A stretch of 64,000 nt of DNA from positions 496,879 through 560,878 of the forward strand of contig JAHDCU010000003.1 of NCBI GenBank assembly GCA_020629715.1. The letters run 5' to 3'. Every line of letters starts with the position of its first letter. Positions within the stretch are counted from its first letter, which is position 1. The notes below the pieces were generated by a model. That model saw only the letters and a list, made by a program, of their open reading frames with translations, ran no database searches and had not been told where the DNA came from. Of the stretch, positions 44,349 to 53,198 are shown in pieces. The DNA is from Saprospiraceae bacterium (GTDB lineage Bacteria > Bacteroidota > Bacteroidia > Chitinophagales > Saprospiraceae). The translations under genes were made by a program, and so were the position numbers.

Positions 44349-45572
44349 ATGGTGTCCACCAAGATTCTGTTATACAAACACAAAACGCTTTCAAATGGAA
44401 AGCATCCAGTAATCCTACAGATTATTTCTAATCGTAAGAGAAAGAGAATCTCTCTTGGGTATTCAGCCTTTGAAAAAGACTGGAATGAGGAAAAAGTAAG
44501 ATTCAGAAGATCAATTGATAATTATGAGCAAAAGAATATTGCACTAAGAAGGTATGAGCTGTTAGCGCAGAAGATCATCGATGAATCTATTCTTTCAGGT
44601 AAACCACTTTCACAGATTGAATTTAAAAGAAAGCTCTTAGGTCAGCAGGTTTCTAACAAGAGTCTAGTTGAGTTCAGCAATGAACTAATGGACGAAATGA
44701 CTCAATCAGGTAAGTTAGGTAACACGAAAGTATATCGCAATGTGACCAATGCATTAATTTCTTATGCTGGTAGAGCAATTAACTTTAGCGATGTGAATGT
44801 TACTTTCTTAAACAAGTTTGAATCTTGGATGCTCAGCGATAAGAGGGATAGAAGTGGAGTTCGTCCATCTACTGCCAATCAGTATATGCGTACCGTTTCT
44901 TCCATTTTTAACAAAGCCATTTCAAGAGATATTATTGCTCATGAGTTATACCCTTTTCGCAATCAATTCAATCCAAAAGGTTATTCGTATGCTCATTTAA
45001 AGTCAGAGCCTCATCATCGTGCATTATCAAGAGAGGAGTTAGAGCTTTTCAAAAATTTTGATACTCAGAAATGGGCAGAGCTAGAGGATGCTTATAACTA
45101 CTTCATGTTTATGTACTACTGTAGAGGTATCAATTGGACAGACTTCTGCAATCTCAAACATTCCGATATTAAAAACGGTAGAATTGTATACACTAGACAG
45201 AAAACAGGAAAACTATTTAACATCAAACTAAGTGATCAACTTCAATCAATAATAGATAAGTATGATCATTCTCCATATCTTTTCCCTATCTTATCTAACT
45301 TCCACAAATCTGCTAAACAAAAGTCATATAGGATCAAAAAGTGTATCAGAAAGATAAATCGGGACCTCAAGGAAATAGCTGTCAGAATAGGCATCGAACC
45401 TGATATATCAACTTATACTGCCCGTCATACTTATGCCATGAGTCTTAAAAGAGGAGGGATCAAACTTGGATTAATCTCGGATGCTATGGGTCATGCTGAC
45501 TCCAAAGTGACTCGCCACTACCTTTCTAGTTTTGAGAATGAAGAAATTGATGTGACGGATGAAGTTTTGTAG
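44349..45572 (+). CDS. Tyrosine recombinase / phage-type integrase
   Basis: 407 residues from ATG 44349; the ATG at 44292 adds an unlikely extension. N-terminal arm-binding domain (KILLYKHKTLSNGKHPV), core-binding SAM-like domain (about 95-200), C-terminal catalytic domain with Arg in YYCRGINWTDFCNL, His-x2-Arg-like box TARHTYAMSL, and the nucleophile region GHADSKVTRHYLSSF with the catalytic Tyr. It is the type of integrase common in Bacteroidota integrative elements. It lies 91 bases from the cut tRNA-Asp and points away from it. Confidence 0.92.
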   Translation: MVSTKILLYKHKTLSNGKHPVILQIISNRKRKRISLGYSAFEKDWNEEKVRFRRSIDNYEQKNIALRRYELLAQKIIDESILSGKPLSQIEFKRKLLGQQVSNKSLVEFSNELMDEMTQSGKLGNTKVYRNVTNALISYAGRAINFSDVNVTFLNKFESWMLSDKRDRSGVRPSTANQYMRTVSSIFNKAISRDIIAHELYPFRNQFNPKGYSYAHLKSEPHHRALSREELELFKNFDTQKWAELEDAYNYFMFMYYCRGINWTDFCNLKHSDIKNGRIVYTRQKTGKLFNIKLSDQLQSIIDKYDHSPYLFPILSNFHKSAKQKSYRIKKCIRKINRDLKEIAVRIGIEPDISTYTARHTYAMSLKRGGIKLGLISDAMGHADSKVTRHYLSSFENEEIDVTDEVL

Positions 45573-46155
45573 TCTGTATCTTAAATAACATTATTGGACC
45601 TTACCCTAATTAATCTCGAAATCTTAACCAATTAATTTCGTATTCGAAACAATCCTCTAATCTATTCACATTATAAGTCTGATTTATTTACATTTTAAAT
45701 CAGTTCTAACCATAAATACACCTTTAAATAACATGTTTTCATTGTGTCAGTATTTATTACTTTAGGTGACTTTGTGATGGAATATCGCACAAATTAACTA
45801 CGTAACACTACCATCGTAATCCTACAAATTATGAGGACTAAAGAAGGCTTTTAAATACACAAATTTATAGACTACATCAACTTTATGCATTAAACTCTTG
45901 ATAAACTTTCTGTTTTACTTTTGTCGCTCAGGCTAGTTAAAACGGGTATCCCTTTTAAGATACTATTAAAATGTACTTTCATTTCGAATAGTGAAAGTCG
46001 ATTCATATTCATAACTTGGGCATAGTTCAGTTTTGGGTTCTCATTTTTTTACTTTTACCAAAAGCCTGCCTTTTACATTGGTTGCAATTATAATATTTTG
46101 TGTTGATAAAGCAGGATTTCACTTTTTTTTATCAAAATTTTGAAATAAGCGAGAA
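45573..46155. other. 583-base intergenic region upstream of the conflict operon
   Basis: No reading frame of note. It contains an inverted repeat ACTTTCA (45975-45981) and TGAAAGT (45992-45998), 160 bases upstream of the SIR2-like gene, which could bind a regulator. No exact TAnnTTTG box is apparent; TATTTTG near 46090 is one base short. Confidence 0.5.
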
Positions 46156-47277
46156 ATGCATCAAATAAAGAATATATTTTGGGAAGATATTCTGGATACA
46201 CTGCAAGAAGAAAAATGTGTCCTTTTTCTTGGACAAAGTGCTTACAAAGGAATAAATAATAACAGCTTCCAAAAATCATTAATGGAATGGCTCGATATCG
46301 GTAATCCTGATCATCCTCTAATTAGGTTATATAATCCAGATGGATTTTACCTTTTTAAAAAAAGAAGATTCAAGCGTAAAGTGATCGCAAGAATGAAAGA
46401 GTTCTACAATCAACCTTTCCCAAACACAGAAAAGGAATTTATCAAATTAGCACAAATTCCATTTTCTATGATCTTTTTAATGACTCCAGATAATATTTTA
46501 ACTCGTACATTTGATAGAATTGGATTCGATTATTCCTCAGATTTCTATTTTCGACATAGAAAGGCTACCGACCATTTTAGTAAACCTATTAGCAGTAAAC
46601 CATTAATATATAATTTGCTTGGAAATATTGAGGAACCAGAAAGTCTCATTTTGACCCACAATGATTTCTTTGATTATTTAGATTCAATTTTCAAAGGAAA
46701 TAGTATGAATGATGAGTTAAAATATGAACTCGAAAATGCCGAAAGATATATCTTTCTCGGGTTACCATATGAAAAATGGTATTTCCAATTATTGTTAAGA
46801 GTTTTATCTCTCCATTCGGATAAATTAAAGGAAATAGAAAGGCTTGCTTTAAAAGAGTTTGAGAACCCGGATCTACATGAATTGTACACCCAAGAATTTA
46901 AAATTGAATTTATCCCAACTGAAATAACTTCATTCATTGATACTTTATATCAAAAGTGTAAAAACGAAGATTTACTTAAAAGATTACCACTAAAATCGTC
47001 AAAAATTGATGATATAGATTTTAATCCTCAGGAGATTAGAAACCTTATAGGAGAAGCAAAAACCATAGATGCAATGGAAAAACTGAGTTCCTATTTTAAA
47101 CGTACTAAGGCTATTAATCAAAAAAGTGTAAATGATTTGCTTGTTCTTCGAAATCGTTATAACATTCTAAGACAAAGAGAATTAAGAGGTACTATTTACC
47201 CTCAAGATTTTGGTGTAGAAAATAATCAAATAATAGAGCAACTCTTGGAATTGATAAATAATTCTGAAGTAAAATGA
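46156..47277 (+). CDS. SIR2-like effector with C-terminal EAD11-like domain
   Basis: 373 residues. N-terminal SIR2-like Rossmann region (about 10-260): CVLFLGQSAY at 21-30 (NAD-binding loop), FLMTPDN (107-113) at the TTN position, IYNLLGNI (151-158) at the KLHG position, LILTHNDFFDYL and ERYIFLGLPYEKW. The expected catalytic His is Leu155. The C-terminal 81 residues (293-373) form a small helical domain (VNDLLVLRNRYNILRQRELR, GxI, ENNQIIEQLLELI) that resembles effector-associated domain 11. In conflict systems SIR2 domains deplete NAD; the altered His makes this uncertain here. It overlaps the STAND start by 4 bases. Confidence 0.75.
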   Translation: MHQIKNIFWEDILDTLQEEKCVLFLGQSAYKGINNNSFQKSLMEWLDIGNPDHPLIRLYNPDGFYLFKKRRFKRKVIARMKEFYNQPFPNTEKEFIKLAQIPFSMIFLMTPDNILTRTFDRIGFDYSSDFYFRHRKATDHFSKPISSKPLIYNLLGNIEEPESLILTHNDFFDYLDSIFKGNSMNDELKYELENAERYIFLGLPYEKWYFQLLLRVLSLHSDKLKEIERLALKEFENPDLHELYTQEFKIEFIPTEITSFIDTLYQKCKNEDLLKRLPLKSSKIDDIDFNPQEIRNLIGEAKTIDAMEKLSSYFKRTKAINQKSVNDLLVLRNRYNILRQRELRGTIYPQDFGVENNQIIEQLLELINNSEVK

Positions 47278-49088
47278 ACCGAGTAGAAAATAAGCAACAT
47301 AGGTATCCAGGAGTTACACCATTTACAACAGAACAAAGTCATATATTTTTTGGGCGTGAGGAAGAATCAAACAGCTTAGTTAAGCTTGTTCGTAAGGAAC
47401 CTATAGTCATATTGCATGGTAAAAGTGGATTAGGAAAAAGTTCCTTAATAAATGCTGGATTTATTCCTCAATTTAAATCAAAAGATTCTTATCAACCTAT
47501 AATAATAAGATTTGGTGCATGGTCAAAAAACAATAAAGAAACTCCTCTATTTACAACAAAGAGAGCCTTAAAAGTTCAAGGTGAAAATAAAAATACATTT
47601 ATTAATAAATTACTCCCTTACGATGACTCTCTCTGGTCATACTCAAAGAACAGACAAATTATTAATTCTGAAAAGATATTATTAATTTTTGATCAGTTTG
47701 AGGAATTATTTAGTTATTCTGAGACAGATGTAAGCATATTTAAACAAGAACTATCCGAATTAATAAATACTGGAATACCACTGAGATTTCGACGAAAATT
47801 AGAAAACCTGTCACATGACGAAATTTCTGACGAACAAGAAGAACAATTGGATATTGATTTGAATACAAGAATTCTATTTTCTATTCGTTCAGATAGACTT
47901 CATTTACTCAATAGGATGAAGGATTTTCTTCCTAATATATTAAGAAACTGTTTTGAATTAAAGGCTTTAAATATAAAGGGTGCAAAAGCTGCAATAACAA
48001 AACCTGCTAATATGGATGGAGATTTTAAATCTCCTAAGTTCTCTTTTAAGGATGATGCTATTCACAAATTACTTCAATTTTTGATAAATGAAAATGGACA
48101 AAAAGCAGAGGGTATTTTAATTCAAATGCTATGTGAACACTTCGAGAAAAACCAGGTCATTAAAGAAGGTAATTTATTACTAGGGATTCCTCAAATTGGT
48201 GACCCAAATAATGTCATAATCAATTACTATGATGATAAAATAAATTCGATACCTAATCAAAAACAATTAGCCACTCGCTTATTAATTGAGGAAGGTTTAG
48301 TGTCAGAAGGTGTTGATGGGATGAGAATGAGTATGCATGAAGCTTATATTACTCAAGAATTTAATGTTAGCAAAGATCTTCTCAAGTTATTAGTTGATAA
48401 ACGATTGTTAAGGTCAGAACCTTTTATGAGAGGGGGATACACGTTTGAGCTTTCTCATGATCGTTTAGTTCCTGCTGTGATAAATTCAAGAAATAAGAGA
48501 AGACAAAAGAAAAGGTTAGAGCAAAAGGAGCGAGAGGCACAACTACTACGAGCGCAGGCAGAAAATCAAAGAAAAGAAAAGCTCAAAGCTCAAAATCAAT
48601 TAAGAACTGTGAGAGGTCTATTAGTTCTATCTGTTGCTGGATTAGTATTAGCATTTATTGGATTTTATTATGCGAAAAAACAGACTAAATTTGCAAAAGA
48701 AAACGAGCTTAGAGCTTTACAAAAAGAAGAGGAAGCTAAACTTATAGCTATTGAAGCAGAGAGTAAAAGAGATTTAGCAAATGCATTAAGAATACGTTCA
48801 GATAGTATGCTTTTTAAAATTCAAAAGCAAAAAGAAATAATACTGAATGAAAAAGAAAAAACTCTCCAAGCATTAAAAGCCGCAGAAATCAAAGAGAAAC
48901 AGAGAAAGAAAGAAGAAGACAAAAGAATAGAGGAGCAAAGAAAGAATATACAAAGTCAGATAGATAAGATAAACACTTTATTAAAAGTTGGAGACCTAGA
49001 GGAAGCTTATTTATTATTAGAGGAAGCTTTAAAAATCCAACCTAATCATCCCTATCTATTAGCTCTTAGAAAAGAATTAGATAACTAA
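47274..49088 (+). CDS. Membrane-anchored STAND NTPase
   Basis: 604 residues. Opens with YPGVTPFTTEQSHIFFGREE, the usual entry to prokaryotic nSTAND NTPases. Walker A is GKSGLGKSS (49-57) and Walker B is ILLIFDQFEELF (135-146). A sensor-like region has RILFSIRSDRL, and a winged-helix-like segment follows to about residue 400 (FELSHDRLVPAV). A membrane helix (about 445-465, GLLVLSVAGLVLAFIGFYY) is followed by a long coiled coil and a short TPR-like pair (LKVGDLEEAYLLLEEAL). No WD40 or TPR sensor array of the usual Avs kind. It is the probable signal-dependent switch of the system. Confidence 0.85.
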   Translation: MNRVENKQHRYPGVTPFTTEQSHIFFGREEESNSLVKLVRKEPIVILHGKSGLGKSSLINAGFIPQFKSKDSYQPIIIRFGAWSKNNKETPLFTTKRALKVQGENKNTFINKLLPYDDSLWSYSKNRQIINSEKILLIFDQFEELFSYSETDVSIFKQELSELINTGIPLRFRRKLENLSHDEISDEQEEQLDIDLNTRILFSIRSDRLHLLNRMKDFLPNILRNCFELKALNIKGAKAAITKPANMDGDFKSPKFSFKDDAIHKLLQFLINENGQKAEGILIQMLCEHFEKNQVIKEGNLLLGIPQIGDPNNVIINYYDDKINSIPNQKQLATRLLIEEGLVSEGVDGMRMSMHEAYITQEFNVSKDLLKLLVDKRLLRSEPFMRGGYTFELSHDRLVPAVINSRNKRRQKKRLEQKEREAQLLRAQAENQRKEKLKAQNQLRTVRGLLVLSVAGLVLAFIGFYYAKKQTKFAKENELRALQKEEEAKLIAIEAESKRDLANALRIRSDSMLFKIQKQKEIILNEKEKTLQALKAAEIKEKQRKKEEDKRIEEQRKNIQSQIDKINTLLKVGDLEEAYLLLEEALKIQPNHPYLLALRKELDN

Positions 49089-49100
49089 ATGTTCTTAACT

Positions 49101-50612
49101 ATGAAATACAATATTACCTTCTTTATACTCAATTTTTCATTTTTTTTTGCTACTGGTCAAGAGTGTTTGAATTATAATAAATATGTGGAAAAAATGGCAG
49201 CTGCAGATAGCTGTATTCTAGCTGGAGATTATAGATTTGCGCAGGATAATTACAATGCAGCTAAAGTATACTGTTTATCAGAAAATGAGAATATAGAGAA
49301 AGCAAAAGAAAATCTTTTTCAAAGAATTGATAAGCTACGACTAGAAGCAGAAACACAAAAATCACTTGCAGAAAATGCTGCAGAAGAGGCTGAAAATAAT
49401 TTATTATTATTTTCTTCATATGCTGCTATTCAGTTTGGTTTTTTCGCAGAGAACGACTTGTCTGACGATTTTATAATATGGTTAGATTCTGTTGGAAGAG
49501 AGAAAGAATTGGATGAAATACTTCCTACTTTAATTAGAAACTCAGAAACCATTGAATTAGAAAAATCTGAAGATTATTGGCTAAACAGATTATCTGACAT
49601 GAGTCTTAAAGATAAAGGGAAGTTACTTAACATATTAGGTAGAGAGTCAGGGAAGCTCAGAAACATAGCAATAAAGTATGGGAGTAAAACTATAGAAGAA
49701 AATGAATGGACCTGGAATGATATTAAAAACTTTCAAGAAAATAGCAATTATTCTTTTTTTTCTAAGGAATTTACAATTAAAAAGGAAGATGATCTCTTTC
49801 TCATCAATGATACACTAGAATTGCACAGAAAAATACGACACGTTGTTAACAATTCGCCTTCCTTTTCATCTAAAGAACAAGTGTACTGGAGCAATTTATT
49901 AGGTGTTATGAATAATGAACAAAAGCGACAATTGATCAATATTGTTAGGAGGGAATCGCATAGGTTAGACTCTATTCGTCAAGAATATGGTATTACAGAA
50001 AAGGAGAGTAATTACCAAGTTTTAAAAGCTAATTATCCTAATTTAGATATTGTTATGTCTAATATAGATTCTCTACTATTAGTAGATGAGTCTCAAAATC
50101 TTAAGTTTCTTTTTGACGTAGGAACATTTATAGAAAATTACAATAGTAAAAACGCTAATAGGATTTTTGAAAAAATCCTAGTGTATGAACCTAACAATAT
50201 AGCTGTGTTGAAAAAGATGAGAAGCTATTCTATCCATAAAAAGGAATATTATGAGGCTTATTCAATTTCTAAAAAACTCATAAAATTAGAGTCGAAAAAT
50301 TATATTAATTGGTATAATTATAGTTTTCATTGTCTTTTCGTAAACCAACCCAAAGAGGCTATTAATGCCGCAGAAAAAACACTTGAGTTAAATCCAGAGG
50401 CACTTGGTGTTGAAACAAACTTAGCGTTAGGCTATCTTCTTAATAATCAATTCGGTAAAGCAGAAGAAATTTATTTAAAATGGAAAGGAAAAAAATTCCC
50501 AAATGATGATAAATTTTGTGATGAGATTTTTTTTCAAGATATATTAGATTTAGAAGCTCATGGATTACAACATCCAGATTTTGATAAAGTGAAAATTATG
50601 TTTGGTAAATAA
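49101..50612 (+). CDS. Exported TPR-repeat protein of the conflict operon
   Basis: 503 residues from ATG 49101, which gives a clean signal peptide (MKYNITFFILNFSFFFATG); the ATG at 49089 directly abuts the STAND stop and is possible. Residues about 30-110 form a coiled coil, the middle is helical and contains two related blocks (EDYWLNRLSDMSLKDKGKLL and EQVYWSNLLGVMNNEQKRQL), and the C-terminal third has TPR units (AINAAEKTLELNPEALGVE). An exported partner is unusual next to a defence NTPase; with the STAND membrane helix it suggests sensing at the envelope. Function unknown. Confidence 0.7.
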   Translation: MKYNITFFILNFSFFFATGQECLNYNKYVEKMAAADSCILAGDYRFAQDNYNAAKVYCLSENENIEKAKENLFQRIDKLRLEAETQKSLAENAAEEAENNLLLFSSYAAIQFGFFAENDLSDDFIIWLDSVGREKELDEILPTLIRNSETIELEKSEDYWLNRLSDMSLKDKGKLLNILGRESGKLRNIAIKYGSKTIEENEWTWNDIKNFQENSNYSFFSKEFTIKKEDDLFLINDTLELHRKIRHVVNNSPSFSSKEQVYWSNLLGVMNNEQKRQLINIVRRESHRLDSIRQEYGITEKESNYQVLKANYPNLDIVMSNIDSLLLVDESQNLKFLFDVGTFIENYNSKNANRIFEKILVYEPNNIAVLKKMRSYSIHKKEYYEAYSISKKLIKLESKNYINWYNYSFHCLFVNQPKEAINAAEKTLELNPEALGVETNLALGYLLNNQFGKAEEIYLKWKGKKFPNDDKFCDEIFFQDILDLEAHGLQHPDFDKVKIMFGK

Positions 50613-50707
50613 TAAAATGCATACTATATCAAACAATCCATAGCCGTCAATTGCCGACAGCAGTTGCTAAACTATGAGCATGCTTAACATAAGTCCTAAA
50701 ATAAAAA
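50613..50707. other. Spacer between the two conflict gene blocks
   Basis: 95 bases including a palindrome AGCATGCT (50677-50684) just upstream of the caspase-like gene; a promoter or operator is possible, no consensus box seen. Confidence 0.3.
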
Positions 50708-51673
50708 ATGAGCATAATAAAAGAATTGATACTTCAAGATAAACTGGATGAAGCGCTTAATAAGTTACGTAAACTAGATTTTGAAGATTCACATCATTCT
50801 CATGATAATATAATTTTGCTGATATCAAGGTTACGAGCTTTAAAAAATAGATTTAATCAAGGAATATTGACGGAAGGGGCAATGCTAATTGAAAAGAACA
50901 AAATTAGAATTGCAACCATGGACCTTTTTAATGATTCATATTTAAAAGGCTTCAGAGAAACAGATAGGAATATTAACGAATCAAGAGCTGCTTTAGTAAT
51001 TGGTTGTGACCAATATAAATTTGCCCACAGCTTACCCGCAGCTAAAAATGATGCTAACGATATTTCTTCTGAACTTACATCCTTGAATTTTAATGTTTCG
51101 ACCCTTATTGACCCTTCAAATAATGACCTAAAGAATTCAATTTCACAATTCAAGAAAACTCTCATTCAAAAAACACCAAATACTTGCCTTTTCTATTTCG
51201 CTGGGCATGGAATTCAAATCGAAGGGTCAAATTACTTAGTTACAAAAGAATTAGATTTGAATACAGAATCAGATGCTAAAGAGAACTGCATTTCGGTTGA
51301 TCATATATTTGAGCAAATTACTCGTGCAAATTGTGATGTTAACATTGTAATACTTGACGTTTGTCGAAACAACCCCTTATCAAGAAATTTGAAGCCAAAT
51401 AAATATCTATCAAGAGGATTAGCACCTGTAATAGCTCCTAAAGGATCAATTATTGCTTTCTCAACTTCACCAGGAAAGGTTGCAATTGAAGGAATTGCAA
51501 GAAATGGATTGTATACTGGAGTACTTTTAGAGCAACTTACAGCGCCAAACCTATCTATTCTGAAAATGTTCGAAAAGGTTAGAGAAAAAGTAATTAGCAA
51601 ATCTTTAGGGAAGCAGATCTCTTGGGAAAGTACGTCTCTTATTGGTGATTTTTTCTTTAACCCAATCAAATGA
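50708..51673 (+). CDS. Caspase-like (C14) protease with N-terminal EAD11-like domain
   Basis: 321 residues. N-terminal helical domain (1-82) has the same pattern as the C-terminus of the SIR2 protein: LILQDKLDEALNKL, then DNIILLISRLRALKNRF, QGIL, EKNKIRIATMDLF. Caspase domain (about 93-320) carries RAALVIGCDQY, catalytic His167 (FYFAGHG) and Cys219 (VILDVCRNNP), followed by FSTSPGKVAIEG. It is a full catalytic dyad, so probably an active protease. Caspase-like effectors in such systems are thought to cleave partner or cellular proteins on activation. The stop overlaps the next gene's ATG. Confidence 0.88.
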   Translation: MSIIKELILQDKLDEALNKLRKLDFEDSHHSHDNIILLISRLRALKNRFNQGILTEGAMLIEKNKIRIATMDLFNDSYLKGFRETDRNINESRAALVIGCDQYKFAHSLPAAKNDANDISSELTSLNFNVSTLIDPSNNDLKNSISQFKKTLIQKTPNTCLFYFAGHGIQIEGSNYLVTKELDLNTESDAKENCISVDHIFEQITRANCDVNIVILDVCRNNPLSRNLKPNKYLSRGLAPVIAPKGSIIAFSTSPGKVAIEGIARNGLYTGVLLEQLTAPNLSILKMFEKVREKVISKSLGKQISWESTSLIGDFFFNPIK

Positions 51674-53013
51674 GAAAACTAAGTGACGAGCATTTAAAAC
51701 ATTTAGAATCACATCTGCCAGGTAGACAAATACTCAATTTATTTAAGCATGTAACACAACAATATGGAGTTTCTCCTTCTACAAATCAAATACTAGATTT
51801 AATACATGAATTAGGCAAAGGATATCCCGCCTTCTTATATTACTATCATAGCTATCTAAACGAAACAAATTTTTACCCAATCGAATTCAAAAAATTGGAA
51901 TTCCCTACTGACATTGAAAGAACATTAGGGTTTCTAGAACAAAATCCCTTGGAAGAATCAATATTCCTTCATGTGAAAAACAGTAGTCTTTTTGAGTTTA
52001 ATGAATTTGTAGCTTGGGTAGAGTGTACTGATTTAATTAAACCAGACATAGGTATTTTGTATACAATTATATTAGCAGGAGAGGAAGGTCCTATTGGAAT
52101 AAATTCATTTATCGAGATAAGGGCGTCAGCAGCGAATCCTGATCCATTGTTTACCATATTACAAAATGATGAACCTAAAACGGGTGGTTTAGAGTTATTA
52201 AATGATGACCCATTATTAATGATATCAATCAGCATTCTAAATTATATCACAAAAAACCAAGTCGCAACATTAAGTCAACCAGAAAAAATAATAAAACCAA
52301 AGAAACCATCAAGTAATTTAAATTATCCAATGGACCCAAAGATGATTATGAAAATGGTGGATTTGAAAAAAGGACAACTAGATTGCTACAAAGCGACAGT
52401 ATCAATTGATGATATAACTCCATTTAATTACACATTTTGCTATGATTTTCCTATACGATACATTCTAAAAGCCTATTCTGAAATTGATAGAATTCTAGAA
52501 AATGGAATTGTGACATATCAAAAGGGAAACTCCCTGGTAATGAGCGATAATTATGCTGATTATTTAGCTCTAAAAATGAGTGATGAAAATCAAGTTACAG
52601 TAGTTAACATAGGAGAATTGACAATTGAACATGAAATGATAACTAAAGGAGATGAAAGTCTTTTGCCTCCAGTAAGACTTTATGCAAATTTTGAATCCAT
52701 TAGCCAGGGATTAAAAAATGAAATACTTAATGTACATATTAAAAGGATACGTATTTTAAGAGAAATAGAATATAATTATTGGGAGAATAAAGAACAAATC
52801 AAACAAAAACTAGCAACAGACATAAAATCTGTTCTTGCCGAGTTAGAGATTCATGTCTATAAAAAAGAATTAAGAGATGAAATAATTTTGATTAATTCAA
52901 GATTGAATAAATTAGAATCGGATATTAGAAGAGGAGTAATTTCAACTGAAAATGAAACTCTTAGTTTCAATAAACTTAGAAATGATATAATCCACTTAAT
53001 AAACGAAATATAA
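51670..53013 (+). CDS. Unrecognised protein with C-terminal EAD11-like domain
   Basis: 447 residues. Residues 1-65 are a helical unit (HLPGRQILNLFKHV, NQILDLIHELGKGYPAF) that could itself be an adaptor domain. The middle (about 85-370) has no recognised motif. The C-terminal 70 residues (about 378-447) repeat the EAD11-like pattern: VLAELEIHVYKKELRDEIIL, INSRLNKLESDIRRGVIS, FNKLRNDIIHLINEI. It overlaps the caspase-like gene by 4 bases (ATGA), so both proteins should be made together. It is likely a sensor, adaptor or regulator joined to the others by domain matching. Confidence 0.65.
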   Translation: MRKLSDEHLKHLESHLPGRQILNLFKHVTQQYGVSPSTNQILDLIHELGKGYPAFLYYYHSYLNETNFYPIEFKKLEFPTDIERTLGFLEQNPLEESIFLHVKNSSLFEFNEFVAWVECTDLIKPDIGILYTIILAGEEGPIGINSFIEIRASAANPDPLFTILQNDEPKTGGLELLNDDPLLMISISILNYITKNQVATLSQPEKIIKPKKPSSNLNYPMDPKMIMKMVDLKKGQLDCYKATVSIDDITPFNYTFCYDFPIRYILKAYSEIDRILENGIVTYQKGNSLVMSDNYADYLALKMSDENQVTVVNIGELTIEHEMITKGDESLLPPVRLYANFESISQGLKNEILNVHIKRIRILREIEYNYWENKEQIKQKLATDIKSVLAELEIHVYKKELRDEIILINSRLNKLESDIRRGVISTENETLSFNKLRNDIIHLINEI

Positions 53014-53198
53014 TATCCATGAATAAAAGAAAGTTTAACAATTATTGCTTTTAATTTTTTCTGAGTGAAACGCATACAAACTATAAAGGATTTCACTAAG
53101 TGGTGGTATTGTTTTTTGTCTGTATAAAAAATATCATTAGGAAAGAACCCGATATCAATTTTTGTGATACCTATAAAATAGTTCAAGACAAGTGAAAT

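Noticed and set aside
46088-46110. Promoter box TATTTTG upstream of the SIR2-like gene
   Set aside because: It has one base too few for TAnnTTTG and no suitably spaced -33 element.
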